A stretch of DNA of 64,000 nucleotides, from the NCBI RefSeq assembly GCF_023073715.1, contig NZ_JADPKA010000097.1:124001-188000 (forward strand), in the 5' to 3' direction. This stretch comes from Bradyrhizobium sp. 164. GTDB taxonomy: Bacteria; Pseudomonadota; Alphaproteobacteria; Rhizobiales; Xanthobacteraceae. Below, piece after piece: positions 57,066 through 64,000 of this stretch. The notes under the pieces were generated by a model. The model was not told where the DNA came from. It did not search any database and was given only the letters and a program-made list of their open reading frames with translations. The translations under genes and the position numbers were made by a program. How positions within the stretch are numbered: the stretch's first letter is position 1; every line of letters begins with the position of its first letter.

Positions 57066-57396
57066 ACAACCCGAGCAAACGGGTGCCTCGATTCCGTCAT
57101 TGAAAATTTGGAATCACGACATCGGCGCGTCTCATTATCGCACCGGATGATCACGCGAAAATGCGCAGCGTTCGATCCGCCGATCGACGCGGGCGGCCTC
57201 GATTGGGGTTTTTGGTACCGCGCTGGTCCCCCTCTCGAGGCCGCACCTTTTTGTCGGCTGCCCCGCCGGACAGCTGACACGTCTCAAACATCTGCGTCGA
57301 AGCGCGACTACGCTTCAGGCGTCTGTTGAGCATCATCCTTTCGGGAAGAGAATGCTCCGATCGTCGAGGCGGGCTCGGATAGCGCCCTGTCGTTCG
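57066..57396. other. Intergenic region downstream of the anti-sigma gene
   Basis: 330 bases between the anti-sigma stop and the repeat next to the DnaJ-like gene. A 73-codon frame at 57108 has no ribosome-binding site or recognisable protein features, and no hairpin or tRNA is seen. Confidence 0.4.
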
Positions 57397-57443
57397 CGCA
57401 TGACCTTTTCAGAAAACCGCTGCGCAGTTTTCCGGATCATGCG
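57397..57443. repeat. GAGCATGATC inverted repeat, copy 2
   Basis: Ends CGCATGA and TCATGCG, inside CCTTTTCAGAAAACCGCTGCGC, closely matching copy 1 at 45582. Its last base is directly next to the stop codon of the DnaJ-like gene (TTA at 57444). Confidence 0.85.
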
Positions 57444-58406
57444 TTAGCCGAGTCCGCTCCGTGGATTGTAGGGGTGTTGGTCTCGCCACTTTTCCATCAA
57501 TGCTTCAAGCTCAGCGTCGTTCCCGTCCGGTAGCATAATCCTGATTGTCACCAAGAGATCCCCGGTTCCACCCGCCTTCGGCAGTCCTTTGCCCTTGAGG
57601 CGGAAGGTCCGGCCGCTGGAGGTGTTTTTCGGCACAGAGAGCTCCACGGCGTTGCCGAGCGTGGGCACGCGGACCTTGGCGCCGAGCACCGCCTCGTACA
57701 GCGTGACCGGCAGATCGATGCGCAAGTCGGCGCCTTCGACCTTGAAGTAGGGGTGGGGCGCGATGTTGATGGTGATTAGGAGATCGCCGGGCGGATGGCC
57801 TTGCGCGCTTTCGCCCTGCCCCCGCAGCCGGATCTGCTGGCCTTCGGTGACGCCAGCCGGAATCTTGACATTAAGCTCCTTGCCCGTGGGCAGCCGGACG
57901 CGCTTCTCGCCGCCCTTGACCGCCTCTTCCAGCGAGACGGACATGGCAACGTTCACGTCGAGATCGAGCCCGATCCCGCCGGTGTCGAAGTCGAACTGGG
58001 CGGCCCCAGCCCCAGGGCGCGCGCCACGCATCCCGCCGCCGAACATGCTGTTGAGGATATCCTCGAACGCACCGCCGCCCGGGGCGCCACCCGCACCGCC
58101 GCTCCGGAATGTATAGCTCTCGAAACCGCCGGGCCCTGCGCGGCCGCGCGGCCCGCCGCCACCCGGAAAGCCCTGGAAGCGCGGCTTGCCCTCGGCGTCG
58201 ATCTCGCCGCGGTCGAACTGCTTGCGCTTGTCCTCGTCGCCCAGAATCTCGTTGGCCGAATTGATCTCGGCGAAGCGCTCGGCAGCCTTCGGGTCACCCT
58301 TGTTGCTGTCGGGATGATGCTTCTTGGCAAGCTTGCGATAGGCGCTCTTGATGGCGGCAGCGTTGGCGCTCCGCGGCACCCCCAAGACCTCATAGGGGTC
58401 GCGCAT
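57444..58406 (-). CDS. DnaJ-like co-chaperone without zinc domain (CbpA type)
   Basis: 320 residues. The J domain at 3-68 has the HPD triad at 31-33 (KLAKKHHPDSNKGD). A Gly/Phe-rich linker (FPGGGGPRGRAGPGGF) follows. The C-terminal substrate-binding domains have SLEEAVKGGEKRVRLPTGKE, LRLRGQGE-like IRLRGQGESAQGHPPGDLLI and LPVTLYEAVLGAKVRVPTLG. There are no zinc-finger CxxCxGxG repeats, so it is CbpA-like, working with DnaK. Confidence 0.93.
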   Translation of the reverse strand: MRDPYEVLGVPRSANAAAIKSAYRKLAKKHHPDSNKGDPKAAERFAEINSANEILGDEDKRKQFDRGEIDAEGKPRFQGFPGGGGPRGRAGPGGFESYTFRSGGAGGAPGGGAFEDILNSMFGGGMRGARPGAGAAQFDFDTGGIGLDLDVNVAMSVSLEEAVKGGEKRVRLPTGKELNVKIPAGVTEGQQIRLRGQGESAQGHPPGDLLITINIAPHPYFKVEGADLRIDLPVTLYEAVLGAKVRVPTLGNAVELSVPKNTSSGRTFRLKGKGLPKAGGTGDLLVTIRIMLPDGNDAELEALMEKWRDQHPYNPRSGLG

Positions 58407-58525
58407 CCGTCACGTCTCCTTCAAGAAATCGAATTGTTCAAAGGGCTCCCTGCCCCATCTGGCAGTCATGTGGGGAGAGAGTGGCATTTTTGCAACTAGG
58501 GGCGTGTGCCGACCCTAGATGATTC

Positions 58526-58595
58526 GAGCATGATCTTAGCGGAAGACCGGTTCCCACATTTCGCGAGCGCGGCCCTTCGGGTCCCGATCATGCTC
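58526..58595. repeat. GAGCATGATC inverted repeat, copy 3
   Basis: A 70-base copy with ends GAGCATGATC and GATCATGCTC; the middle differs (GGAAGACCGGTTCCCAC, then GCGCGGCCCTTCGGGTCCC). It overlaps by two bases the stop codon (TCA at 58594) of the minus-strand gene. Confidence 0.85.
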
Positions 58596-59001
58596 AGCTC
58601 CGCCACGGCTTTAGCGTATGAATCTCCCAACGGCCACGGCTGCTTTGGCAGCCGGCGCCCTGGAGCCAGCTTTCGGTATTGCCGTTGACATAGCTCGCCA
58701 GAAAGTCGCGGCACTTGCGGCCGTCTTCGGCGGCATAGGATTGCGCGATCGGGGTGACCGAGCCGCGCGCGCCGGTCTCCGGGTTCTCCCAGTGCTGGCT
58801 CGAATCCTTGTCGCCCTTGCTGAGGACGTCCGAGGCGGCGTTGCGGGCGAAGGCGAGATCAGTCTCGGTCGGCGGGGCGTCCTTCGCTGGCCGCGCGATC
58901 GATCCAGTCAGGTCGCTGTCGTCCGCCTTGGCATAGGCGCTGCTGTCGTTGCGCGAAAAGCTGCAGCCGCCGGCACCAAGCCCGATCAGAAGCAGCGTCA
59001 T
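58594..59001 (-). CDS. RT0821/Lpp0805-type surface protein, probable lipoprotein
   Basis: 135 residues from ATG 59001. The leader TLLLIGLGAGGCSFSRN ends in a possible lipid-anchor Cys. The mature part has WENPETGARGSVTPIAQSYA, the core signature of the RT0821-like surface proteins, plus two more cysteines (KCRDF, AGCQSSRG). It is divergent from pdxH. Role unknown. Confidence 0.8.
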   Translation of the reverse strand: MTLLLIGLGAGGCSFSRNDSSAYAKADDSDLTGSIARPAKDAPPTETDLAFARNAASDVLSKGDKDSSQHWENPETGARGSVTPIAQSYAAEDGRKCRDFLASYVNGNTESWLQGAGCQSSRGRWEIHTLKPWRS

Positions 59002-59114
59002 GACGAAGCCAGACGGTCGGATCGTCGATAGGCCAACGCGTCGCCATGCCCTATATAGGGCGGTAGCGGACAACAGCGCGTTTTGGGCCGCGGGACGCAA
59101 CTCGGACTCCAGAC

Positions 59115-59756
59115 ATGACCGACACGACCTCGATGAAACACCAGACACCCTTAACATCCGGTGATTTCACCACCGCCGACGAGCCATTTGCGTTGTTCGA
59201 GGCCTGGCTGAACGAGGCGATCAAGAGCGAGCCGAACGATCCGAACGCGATGGCGCTCGCGACCGTGGACGCGGACGGGCTTCCGGATGTGCGCATGGTG
59301 TTGATGAAGGGCTTCGATACCGAGGGTTTCGTCTTCTACAGCCACATCGCAAGCCAGAAGGGCCGCGAACTCGCCGCAAATCCTAAGGCAGCGTTACTTT
59401 TCCACTGGAAGTCGCTGCGCCGTCAGGTCCGCATCCGCGGCAACGTGACGCCGGTGACCGACGCCGAGGCCGATGCCTATTTCGCCACCCGCCCCAAGCA
59501 GGCGCAGATCGGCGCCTGGGCGAGCAAGCAGTCCGAGCCGCTGGAGAGCCGCTTCGCGTTCGAACAGGCCATCGCAAAAGTCGCGGCCAAATACGTCATC
59601 GGCGAGGTGCCGCGGCCGCCGGGCTGGAGCGGCTGGCGCATCGCGCCGATGCGGATCGAGTTTTGGCACGACCGCCCATTCCGCCTGCACGACCGCATCG
59701 AATTTCGCCGTGACGCAGCCGGCCGACCGTGGTCCAAGATGCGGATGTATCCTTGA
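59115..59756 (+). CDS. pdxH: Pyridoxine/pyridoxamine 5'-phosphate oxidase
   Basis: 213 residues. NAMALATVDADGLPDVRMVL, MKGFDTEGFVFYSHIASQKG, ALLFHWKSLRRQVRIRGNVT and the C-terminal RIAPMRIEFW and RPWSKMRMYP are the family signature with FMN- and PLP-binding residues. It makes pyridoxal phosphate in the cytosol. Ribosome-binding site weak. Confidence 0.96.
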   Translation: MTDTTSMKHQTPLTSGDFTTADEPFALFEAWLNEAIKSEPNDPNAMALATVDADGLPDVRMVLMKGFDTEGFVFYSHIASQKGRELAANPKAALLFHWKSLRRQVRIRGNVTPVTDAEADAYFATRPKQAQIGAWASKQSEPLESRFAFEQAIAKVAAKYVIGEVPRPPGWSGWRIAPMRIEFWHDRPFRLHDRIEFRRDAAGRPWSKMRMYP

Positions 59757-59785
59757 GCCTTGTCTTCAGCTTTCCGACCTGAAAG

Positions 59786-60544
59786 ATGTCCATGCCGCAT
59801 TCATCCAATGTGCCGCGTCGTACGCTGCTCCTGACCGGAGCCAGCCGCGGCATCGGTCACGCCACCGTGATCCGGTTCTCCTCGGCCGGCTGGCGCGTCA
59901 TCACCTGCTCACGGCATCCTTTCCCGGAAGACTGCCCGTGGGACGCAGGCCCCGAGGACCACATCCAAGTCGACCTCGGCGATCCCGAGGATACCGCGCG
60001 CGCGATCACCGAGATCCGGCGCCGGCTCGAGGACGGCACGCTGCATGCGCTGGTCAACAACGCCGCGATCTCGCCGAAGGGCCCGGGTGGCGCGCGGCTC
60101 GGCTCGGTCGACACCGACCTCGATACCTGGACGCACGTCTTCAACGTCAACTTTTTCGCGCCGATCATGATGGCGCGTGGACTGATCGAAGAGCTGAAGG
60201 CGGCAAAGGGATCAGTCGTCAACGTCACCTCGATCGCGGGCTCGCGCGTCCATCCTTTCGCCGGCGCCGCCTACGCGACGTCCAAGGCCGCGCTCGCGTC
60301 TCTGACGCGCGAGATGGCTTCCGACTTCGGCCGCATCGGCGTGCGCGTCAACGCGATCGCGCCGGGTGAGATCGACACCTCGATTCTGTCACCCGGCACC
60401 GAGAAGATCGTCGAGCAGCAGATCCCGATGCACCGGCTCGGCACGCCTGACGAGGTTGCCAAGATCATCTACGTGCTGTGCACGGAGACCAGTTCCTACG
60501 TCAACGGCGCCGAGATCCACATCAACGGCGGCCAGCACGTGTGA
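59786..60544 (+). CDS. Short-chain dehydrogenase/reductase
   Basis: 252 residues. TLLLTGASRGIGHATVIRFS (cofactor TGxxxGIG), LVNNAAISPKG (NNAA), NVTSIAGSRVHPFAGAAYAT with catalytic Ser, Tyr and Lys in SIAG...YATSK, and ETSSYVNGAEIHINGGQHV at the end are all intact. Classical SDR; substrate unknown. Starts 29 bases after pdxH. Confidence 0.94.
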   Translation: MSMPHSSNVPRRTLLLTGASRGIGHATVIRFSSAGWRVITCSRHPFPEDCPWDAGPEDHIQVDLGDPEDTARAITEIRRRLEDGTLHALVNNAAISPKGPGGARLGSVDTDLDTWTHVFNVNFFAPIMMARGLIEELKAAKGSVVNVTSIAGSRVHPFAGAAYATSKAALASLTREMASDFGRIGVRVNAIAPGEIDTSILSPGTEKIVEQQIPMHRLGTPDEVAKIIYVLCTETSSYVNGAEIHINGGQHV

Positions 60545-60588
60545 TTGCTTTTGCCAATGATTGGGCTGTTAGCTGCTTAGGGAAGCAA

Positions 60589-60626
60589 GGCGATCCAGAC
60601 AACGCCGCCGCAAGACCTGGATCGCC
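60589..60626. terminator. Hairpin between convergent genes
   Basis: GGCGATCCAG and its complement CTGGATCGCC with an 18-base loop, between the SDR stop and the stop of the small Cys protein. It is followed by a CTTCCTT tract. Confidence 0.6.
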
Positions 60627-60640
60627 CTTCCTTCCGTTCC

Positions 60641-60859
60641 TCAATCGAGTCGAATCCGACGCGACCTCTCGCGCGGCCGCGGAGCGGCCGCGTTGAATGC
60701 TGTCGAGCAGTCGTCGTCGTTCTCGCCGTCGAGCAGCGGAGCACCACAGTGCCGGCACATGCGTGCCGACAACGACGGCGCCTTGCCGCTCGTCACGACC
60801 TGTCGATAGTTCGCCAGATCGATGACGTTGCGGGGCGTCGTTATGTGTTTTTCAACCAT
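60641..60859 (-). CDS. Small zinc-ribbon-like protein
   Basis: 72 residues from ATG 60859 (GAGGAA upstream). TPRNVIDLANYRQVVTSGKA is followed by MCRHCGAPLLDGENDDDC, where CxxC and a later Cys suggest a metal site, though the fourth ligand is missing or is His. The tail is Arg-rich. No family assigned. Confidence 0.7.
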   Translation of the reverse strand: MVEKHITTPRNVIDLANYRQVVTSGKAPSLSARMCRHCGAPLLDGENDDDCSTAFNAAAPRPRERSRRIRLD

Positions 60860-61054
60860 GGCTGTTCCTCGCGGCTAACACGCTGCTTATCGCAGACAAG
60901 TTTCGCGCAAACGTTCAGCCCACCGCTCAAATTTTACCGGAGGAATTGGGGCACAGAGCACAGGTCACCGCACCGCCTCAATCCCGCTCTATTCTGCGAC
61001 ACGATCGACCATGTCTGTGCGACTGGCGTAAGGTCTCAGTAGGGATCTTTGCTT

Positions 61055-61150
61055 GAGCATGATCTCCGCGCAAACGCGTTCGCGTTTGTCGCGAGGGAAA
61101 ACCGCCGCACAGTTTGCGCTAACGCGGCCCTCCGGGTCCGGATCATGCTC
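61055..61150. repeat. GAGCATGATC inverted repeat, copy 4
   Basis: The longest copy, 96 bases, with ends GAGCATGATC and GATCATGCTC. Inside is an extra palindrome AACGCGTTCGCGTTTGTCGCG and GCGCTAACGCGGCCCTCCGGG resembling copy 3. It ends immediately before the corA stop codon (CTA at 61151). Confidence 0.85.
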
Positions 61151-62128
61151 CTACAGCCACTTCTTCCACTTGAAGATCCAGTACGGGACGATCGCCGCGA
61201 TCAACATCATCACCAGCGCCATCGGATAGCCGTGGACCCATTCGAGTTCCGGCATGATCTTGAAATTCATGCCGTAGATCGAGGCGATCAGCGTCGGCGG
61301 CATCAGGACGACGGCCATGACCGAGAACAGCTTGATGATGTTGTTCTGCTCGAGATTGACGACGCCGAGCATGGCGTCGAGCACGAAAGTGATCTTGTTG
61401 GAGAGATAGGATGCGTGATCGGTCAGCGAGGCCACGTCGCGCTGCATGGTCTTGAGCTGCTCGCGCATGTCCTTCGACCATTTCACGCCTTCGACCACTG
61501 CGGACAAGAAGGTCACGACGCGGCCGATCGACACCAGGCTCTCGCGAACCTTCGAGGTCAGATCGCCCTTGCGGCCGATCGAGATCAGGATCTGGGAATA
61601 TCGCTTGGCCTGGCCGTGGCGCTCGCTCTCGGGCTCGAAGATGTCGTGCGAGACCTGGTCGATCTCGGCGCCGCAGCGCTCCAGAATGTCGGCGCAGCGG
61701 TCGATCACCGCGTCCAGGAGTTCCATCAGCACCATCTCGCCGGTGATCGCCGGCGTGCAGGAGCGGGCGAGCTTGGCCTCGACCAGGGCGAACGGCTTCG
61801 GCAAGTCATAGCGCACCGTCACCAAGCGGTGGTCGCCGAGGATGAAGGTCACTGCCGTGGTCCGGGGCATGTCGGTATCGGAGTGGCACATCAGCGTCGC
61901 GGTCATGTAGCGCGCGCCGTTCTCGATATAGAGCCGGCTGGAGATCTCGATCTCCTGCATGTCTTCGCGGGTCGGGATCGCGATGCCCGCCAGCCGCTCC
62001 ACCGCCTTGTCCTCGGCCGCACTCGGGTTGACGAGGTCGATCCAGACCGCGCTCTCCGGCAGCGCAGTGAGATCCTCGATGACGGCCTTCTTGAGGGAGG
62101 CCTCGGAGGGAACAAACACCGAAAACAT
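61151..62128 (-). CDS. corA: CorA-family magnesium/cobalt transporter
   Basis: 325 residues. The cytoplasmic domain (VWIDLVNPSAAEDKAVERLA...) ends in a long helix; two C-terminal membrane helices carry the diagnostic YGMNFKIMPEL (GMN) loop and a basic tail (WIFKWKKWL). It forms a pentameric Mg2+ channel in the inner membrane. TGGAG precedes the ATG. Confidence 0.95.
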   Translation of the reverse strand: MFSVFVPSEASLKKAVIEDLTALPESAVWIDLVNPSAAEDKAVERLAGIAIPTREDMQEIEISSRLYIENGARYMTATLMCHSDTDMPRTTAVTFILGDHRLVTVRYDLPKPFALVEAKLARSCTPAITGEMVLMELLDAVIDRCADILERCGAEIDQVSHDIFEPESERHGQAKRYSQILISIGRKGDLTSKVRESLVSIGRVVTFLSAVVEGVKWSKDMREQLKTMQRDVASLTDHASYLSNKITFVLDAMLGVVNLEQNNIIKLFSVMAVVLMPPTLIASIYGMNFKIMPELEWVHGYPMALVMMLIAAIVPYWIFKWKKWL

Positions 62129-62469
62129 GACAACTCCAGAGAACCTGCGACAGAATGACAGCCACGCCCTTAGCGCGATTCTGACAAGTTCACGATGACA
62201 GTCGGATTAACGGAGCGTTGGTATGTGGGGCGGGGCCGTGGCTCAACTGTGGCACGGAATCGACAGTCCCGGCGGCCTTTGCCGCAAAACTCACACAGCA
62301 CCGTAAAACTTGCGGCAGAAAAGCCACAGCTTGGCTCTTGCAGCGCGGGATAAGGGCTTCTGTGCTGGAATTGTGGCAGATTTCAACCATAATGGGATTA
62401 GCGGAGTCGAGGAATTTGGGCGCCAAGCTCAGGCCTTCCGCACGGTATTGTTTTGATTGGAACCAAACC
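62129..62469. other. Divergent intergenic region between corA and the second L,D-transpeptidase
   Basis: 340 bases with no supported gene. The frame of the transpeptidase stays open upstream to 62218 but without a ribosome-binding site or signal-like sequence. The tract 62390-62470 is AT-richer than its surroundings and likely holds the promoter. Confidence 0.4.
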
Positions 62470-63156
62470 ATGTCGTCGCTGAAAGTAAAATTTGGGATTT
62501 TGGCCGTTGGCCTGATGCTGTCGGGCTGCATGCAGGCCACGCATTTCGAGGCGACGGACACCAAGGCCTTCAAACCGAAGGACAAGGAACTCCTCGCCAA
62601 GGTCAAATACGAGAACACCCCGGTTGCAGAGCCGTTCCGCCGCGCCATTGTCGAGTATCACCGTAAGGAATCGCCGGGCTCGATCGTGGTCGATTCCGAC
62701 AATCACTACCTCTACTACGTGCTGGAGGGCGGCAAGGCGATCCGCTACGGCATCACCGTCGGTGAAGAGGCCATGGCTTGGTCGGGCATCGCCAAGGTCG
62801 GCAGCATGACCGAGTGGCCGGCCTGGCATCCGACCCCGGGCGAGATTTCGCGCCTGGGCGTGCCGACCTATGTCGCGCCGGGTCCGGACAATCCGATGGG
62901 CTCCCGCGCCATGTATCTCTATTCGGGCGGCAAGGACACGCTGTTCCGCATCCACGGCACCAACCAGCCGGAATATATCGGCGCCTCGATTTCATCGGGC
63001 TGCATCCGCCTGACCAATGAGGACGCGATCGATCTCTACAACCGCGTCAAGGTCGGCACCATCGTCGTGGTCCTCGAGCCGAAGCATGGCGACTCGCCGT
63101 ATAATTCGCGGCTGGCGCTCGGCAGCAGCCAAACTGGCCAGGCTGGCAGCTACTGA
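62470..63156 (+). CDS. L,D-transpeptidase lipoprotein
   Basis: 228 residues from ATG 62470. The leader KVKFGILAVGLMLSGCMQ ends with a lipobox (LSGC), so it is probably a lipid-anchored periplasmic protein. The YkuD domain has HYLYYVLEGGKAIRYGITVG, NPMGSRAMYLYSGG, FRIHGTNQPEYIG and ISSGCIRLTNEDAIDL with the catalytic Cys. Shorter than the enzyme at 1381 and without a peptidoglycan-binding domain. Followed by a strong terminator. Confidence 0.94.
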   Translation: MSSLKVKFGILAVGLMLSGCMQATHFEATDTKAFKPKDKELLAKVKYENTPVAEPFRRAIVEYHRKESPGSIVVDSDNHYLYYVLEGGKAIRYGITVGEEAMAWSGIAKVGSMTEWPAWHPTPGEISRLGVPTYVAPGPDNPMGSRAMYLYSGGKDTLFRIHGTNQPEYIGASISSGCIRLTNEDAIDLYNRVKVGTIVVVLEPKHGDSPYNSRLALGSSQTGQAGSY

Positions 63157-63183
63157 TCGGCTTCGATCTCTGACATTCAAAAG

Positions 63184-63207
63184 CGCCGGTTTCACCGGCG
63201 TTTTTTT
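63184..63207 (+). terminator. Intrinsic terminator of the L,D-transpeptidase
   Basis: CGCCGGT-TTC-ACCGGCG followed by seven T. The hairpin contains the stop codon (TCA at 63192) of the convergent extensin-like gene, so the two 3' ends overlap. Confidence 0.92.
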
Positions 63208-64000
63208 GTTGCCGGCTTGTGCGAGCGGGCTTTGTTGCCAGCAGCCGTCGGTTTGTCCGCGGGCGCACCGGGTTTCTCCGCCCCGTCGCCCGCGTCCTCG
63301 TTCGCTTCGGGCTTGGCCGCGACCTCGCGCGGCGGCGCCTCCTCGGGACGTTCCGCCGGCAGCAGCGGGGCGACTTGCGGCAAGGGATCCCAGACGTTCC
63401 ACTGGCAGATCCGATAGTCATTGCGCCGCTGCGCCAAATCGAGATGGATGTGGTCCTCGTGGTACCAGTCCGAGCCCGGGCCGAGCACGGTGGAAAAGCG
63501 CGCGCATACGGACTGCAGCACGCGCTCGCGCACCTCGCGCGACATGGTCCGGTCGGTGAGGCCGATCGACTGCCCGTTGGCGAGCTTGATCGCGCGGACG
63601 TCGAGCGCATTGGCCTTGCCGTGCTCGGACAGCATCGCGCCGACGACGCGGTTACGGCCGCGGCACTCGAAGCTGTCGAAATTGTCGAGGTCGCTGATGG
63701 CAGAGCCGAGGCTCGCGGCCAGTGGCGCCATGTCCTTGCGCACCCAATCGGCCACTGCCGACGCCATGGTGCAACGGAGGATCGCCGCCGGCTTGACCGC
63801 CACCTTGCGCTTGTCCGGCAGCACGATGGCTTCCAACCGCACCAGATCCTCGCCGCCGCAGGCGCCGGGGCCGCGGATATCCGGAATGGAGGGCGCGACC
63901 GCGATCTCCTCGGTCAGCGCTAGCCGGCAGGCCGAGGCCTGCTTCTCGGGCGGCGGCGCAGCTTCGGCCGGCTTGTCGGCGCTTGGCTTGTCGGCAGAGG
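63192..64000 (-). CDS. Extensin-like family protein (partial, 5' end beyond window)
   Basis: The frame is open to the window edge, so the start and probably a signal peptide are missing. Visible: a Pro/Ala/Lys-rich linker (SADKPAEAAPPPEKQ), then ASACRLALTEEIAVAPSIPD, GPGACGGEDLVRLEAI, LRCTMASAVADWVRKD, FDSFECRGRNRVVGAMLSEH and WYHEDHIHLDLA. These are conserved Cys, Asn/Arg and His motifs of the extensin-like C-terminal domain (LAS superfamily-like metallopeptidase fold: H...D...H). A basic Ala/Pro/Lys tail ends it. Probably cell-wall related. Confidence 0.88.
   Translation of the reverse strand, partial: SADKPSADKPAEAAPPPEKQASACRLALTEEIAVAPSIPDIRGPGACGGEDLVRLEAIVLPDKRKVAVKPAAILRCTMASAVADWVRKDMAPLAASLGSAISDLDNFDSFECRGRNRVVGAMLSEHGKANALDVRAIKLANGQSIGLTDRTMSREVRERVLQSVCARFSTVLGPGSDWYHEDHIHLDLAQRRNDYRICQWNVWDPLPQVAPLLPAERPEEAPPREVAAKPEANEDAGDGAEKPGAPADKPTAAGNKARSHKPATKKRR

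Noticed and set aside
57108..57329. 73-codon frame downstream of the anti-sigma gene
   Set aside because: No ribosome-binding site, irregular composition and no recognisable motif.

Overview
The window is GC-rich alphaproteobacterial chromosome, most like Bradyrhizobium or a close relative. Supporting signs are an EcfG-like ECF sigma factor with a membrane anti-sigma factor, DUF1236, DUF3606 and DUF1194 proteins, several L,D-transpeptidases and TRAP/Bug-type solute receptors, an avidin-family gene, and intergenic palindromic repeats of the kind common in Bradyrhizobium. I saw no rRNA, CRISPR array, prophage or intact transposase. There is one tRNA (Gln, UUG).

Layout. 0-6.5 kb: end of a cytochrome-c-like gene, a VOC protein, cell-wall enzymes (L,D-transpeptidase, lytic transglycosylase), a DUF1236 protein, a Nudix hydrolase and a Bug-type receptor. 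6.5-11.3 kb: small accessory genes (an HGG/GNxNAxKHG-motif protein and its partner, a CBS-pair protein, an avidin-like protein, a 24-residue membrane peptide, DUF3606) and a TAXI receptor. 11.5-17.5 kb: MFS transporter, two M20 hydrolases, an enolase-superfamily enzyme and a DUF72 protein. 17.5-20 kb: two overlapping small genes, a CoA-transferase and a small secreted protein. 20-26.5 kb: a heat-shock-like block of FtsH, an RpoH-like sigma factor and groES-groEL followed by two secreted small proteins. 27.7-33.5 kb: a divergent catabolic cluster (TRAP transporter, AroQ-like enzyme, EthD-like protein, GntR regulator, SMP-30 lactonase). 33.5-45.5 kb: tRNA-Gln, acyl-CoA dehydrogenase, enoyl-CoA hydratase, 5'-nucleotidase, HDAC-family protein, xseB, dxs, tlyA and an RNA methyltransferase. 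45.6-48.3 kb: two broken genes, a two-repeat hypothetical and a DUF1194 protein. 48.6-51.2 kb: a fluoride operon headed by a fluoride riboswitch. 51.2-64 kb: clpS, adenylate cyclase, aroC, a histidine phosphatase, fabI, ECF sigma/anti-sigma, a DnaJ-like protein, pdxH, an SDR, corA, a second L,D-transpeptidase and an extensin-like protein.

The most striking points are these. (1) A fluoride riboswitch with its own intrinsic terminator controls an MFS transporter, two unlike CrcB subunits and a DUF190 protein. (2) The second heat-shock block looks half broken: the RpoH-like gene has an in-frame TAG exactly where a conserved Trp of region 2 belongs, and FtsH loses its C-terminal tail to a one-base frameshift, while groESL looks intact. 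(3) The AroQ homologue in the TRAP cluster keeps the catalytic residues but has changed two substrate-contact positions. (4) A dispersed inverted repeat with GAGCATGATC-like ends abuts or overlaps the stop codon of a minus-strand gene at all four places it occurs. (5) An avidin-family protein without a signal peptide lacks two of the biotin-pocket tryptophans. All family assignments rest on motifs read by eye; no database search was run.
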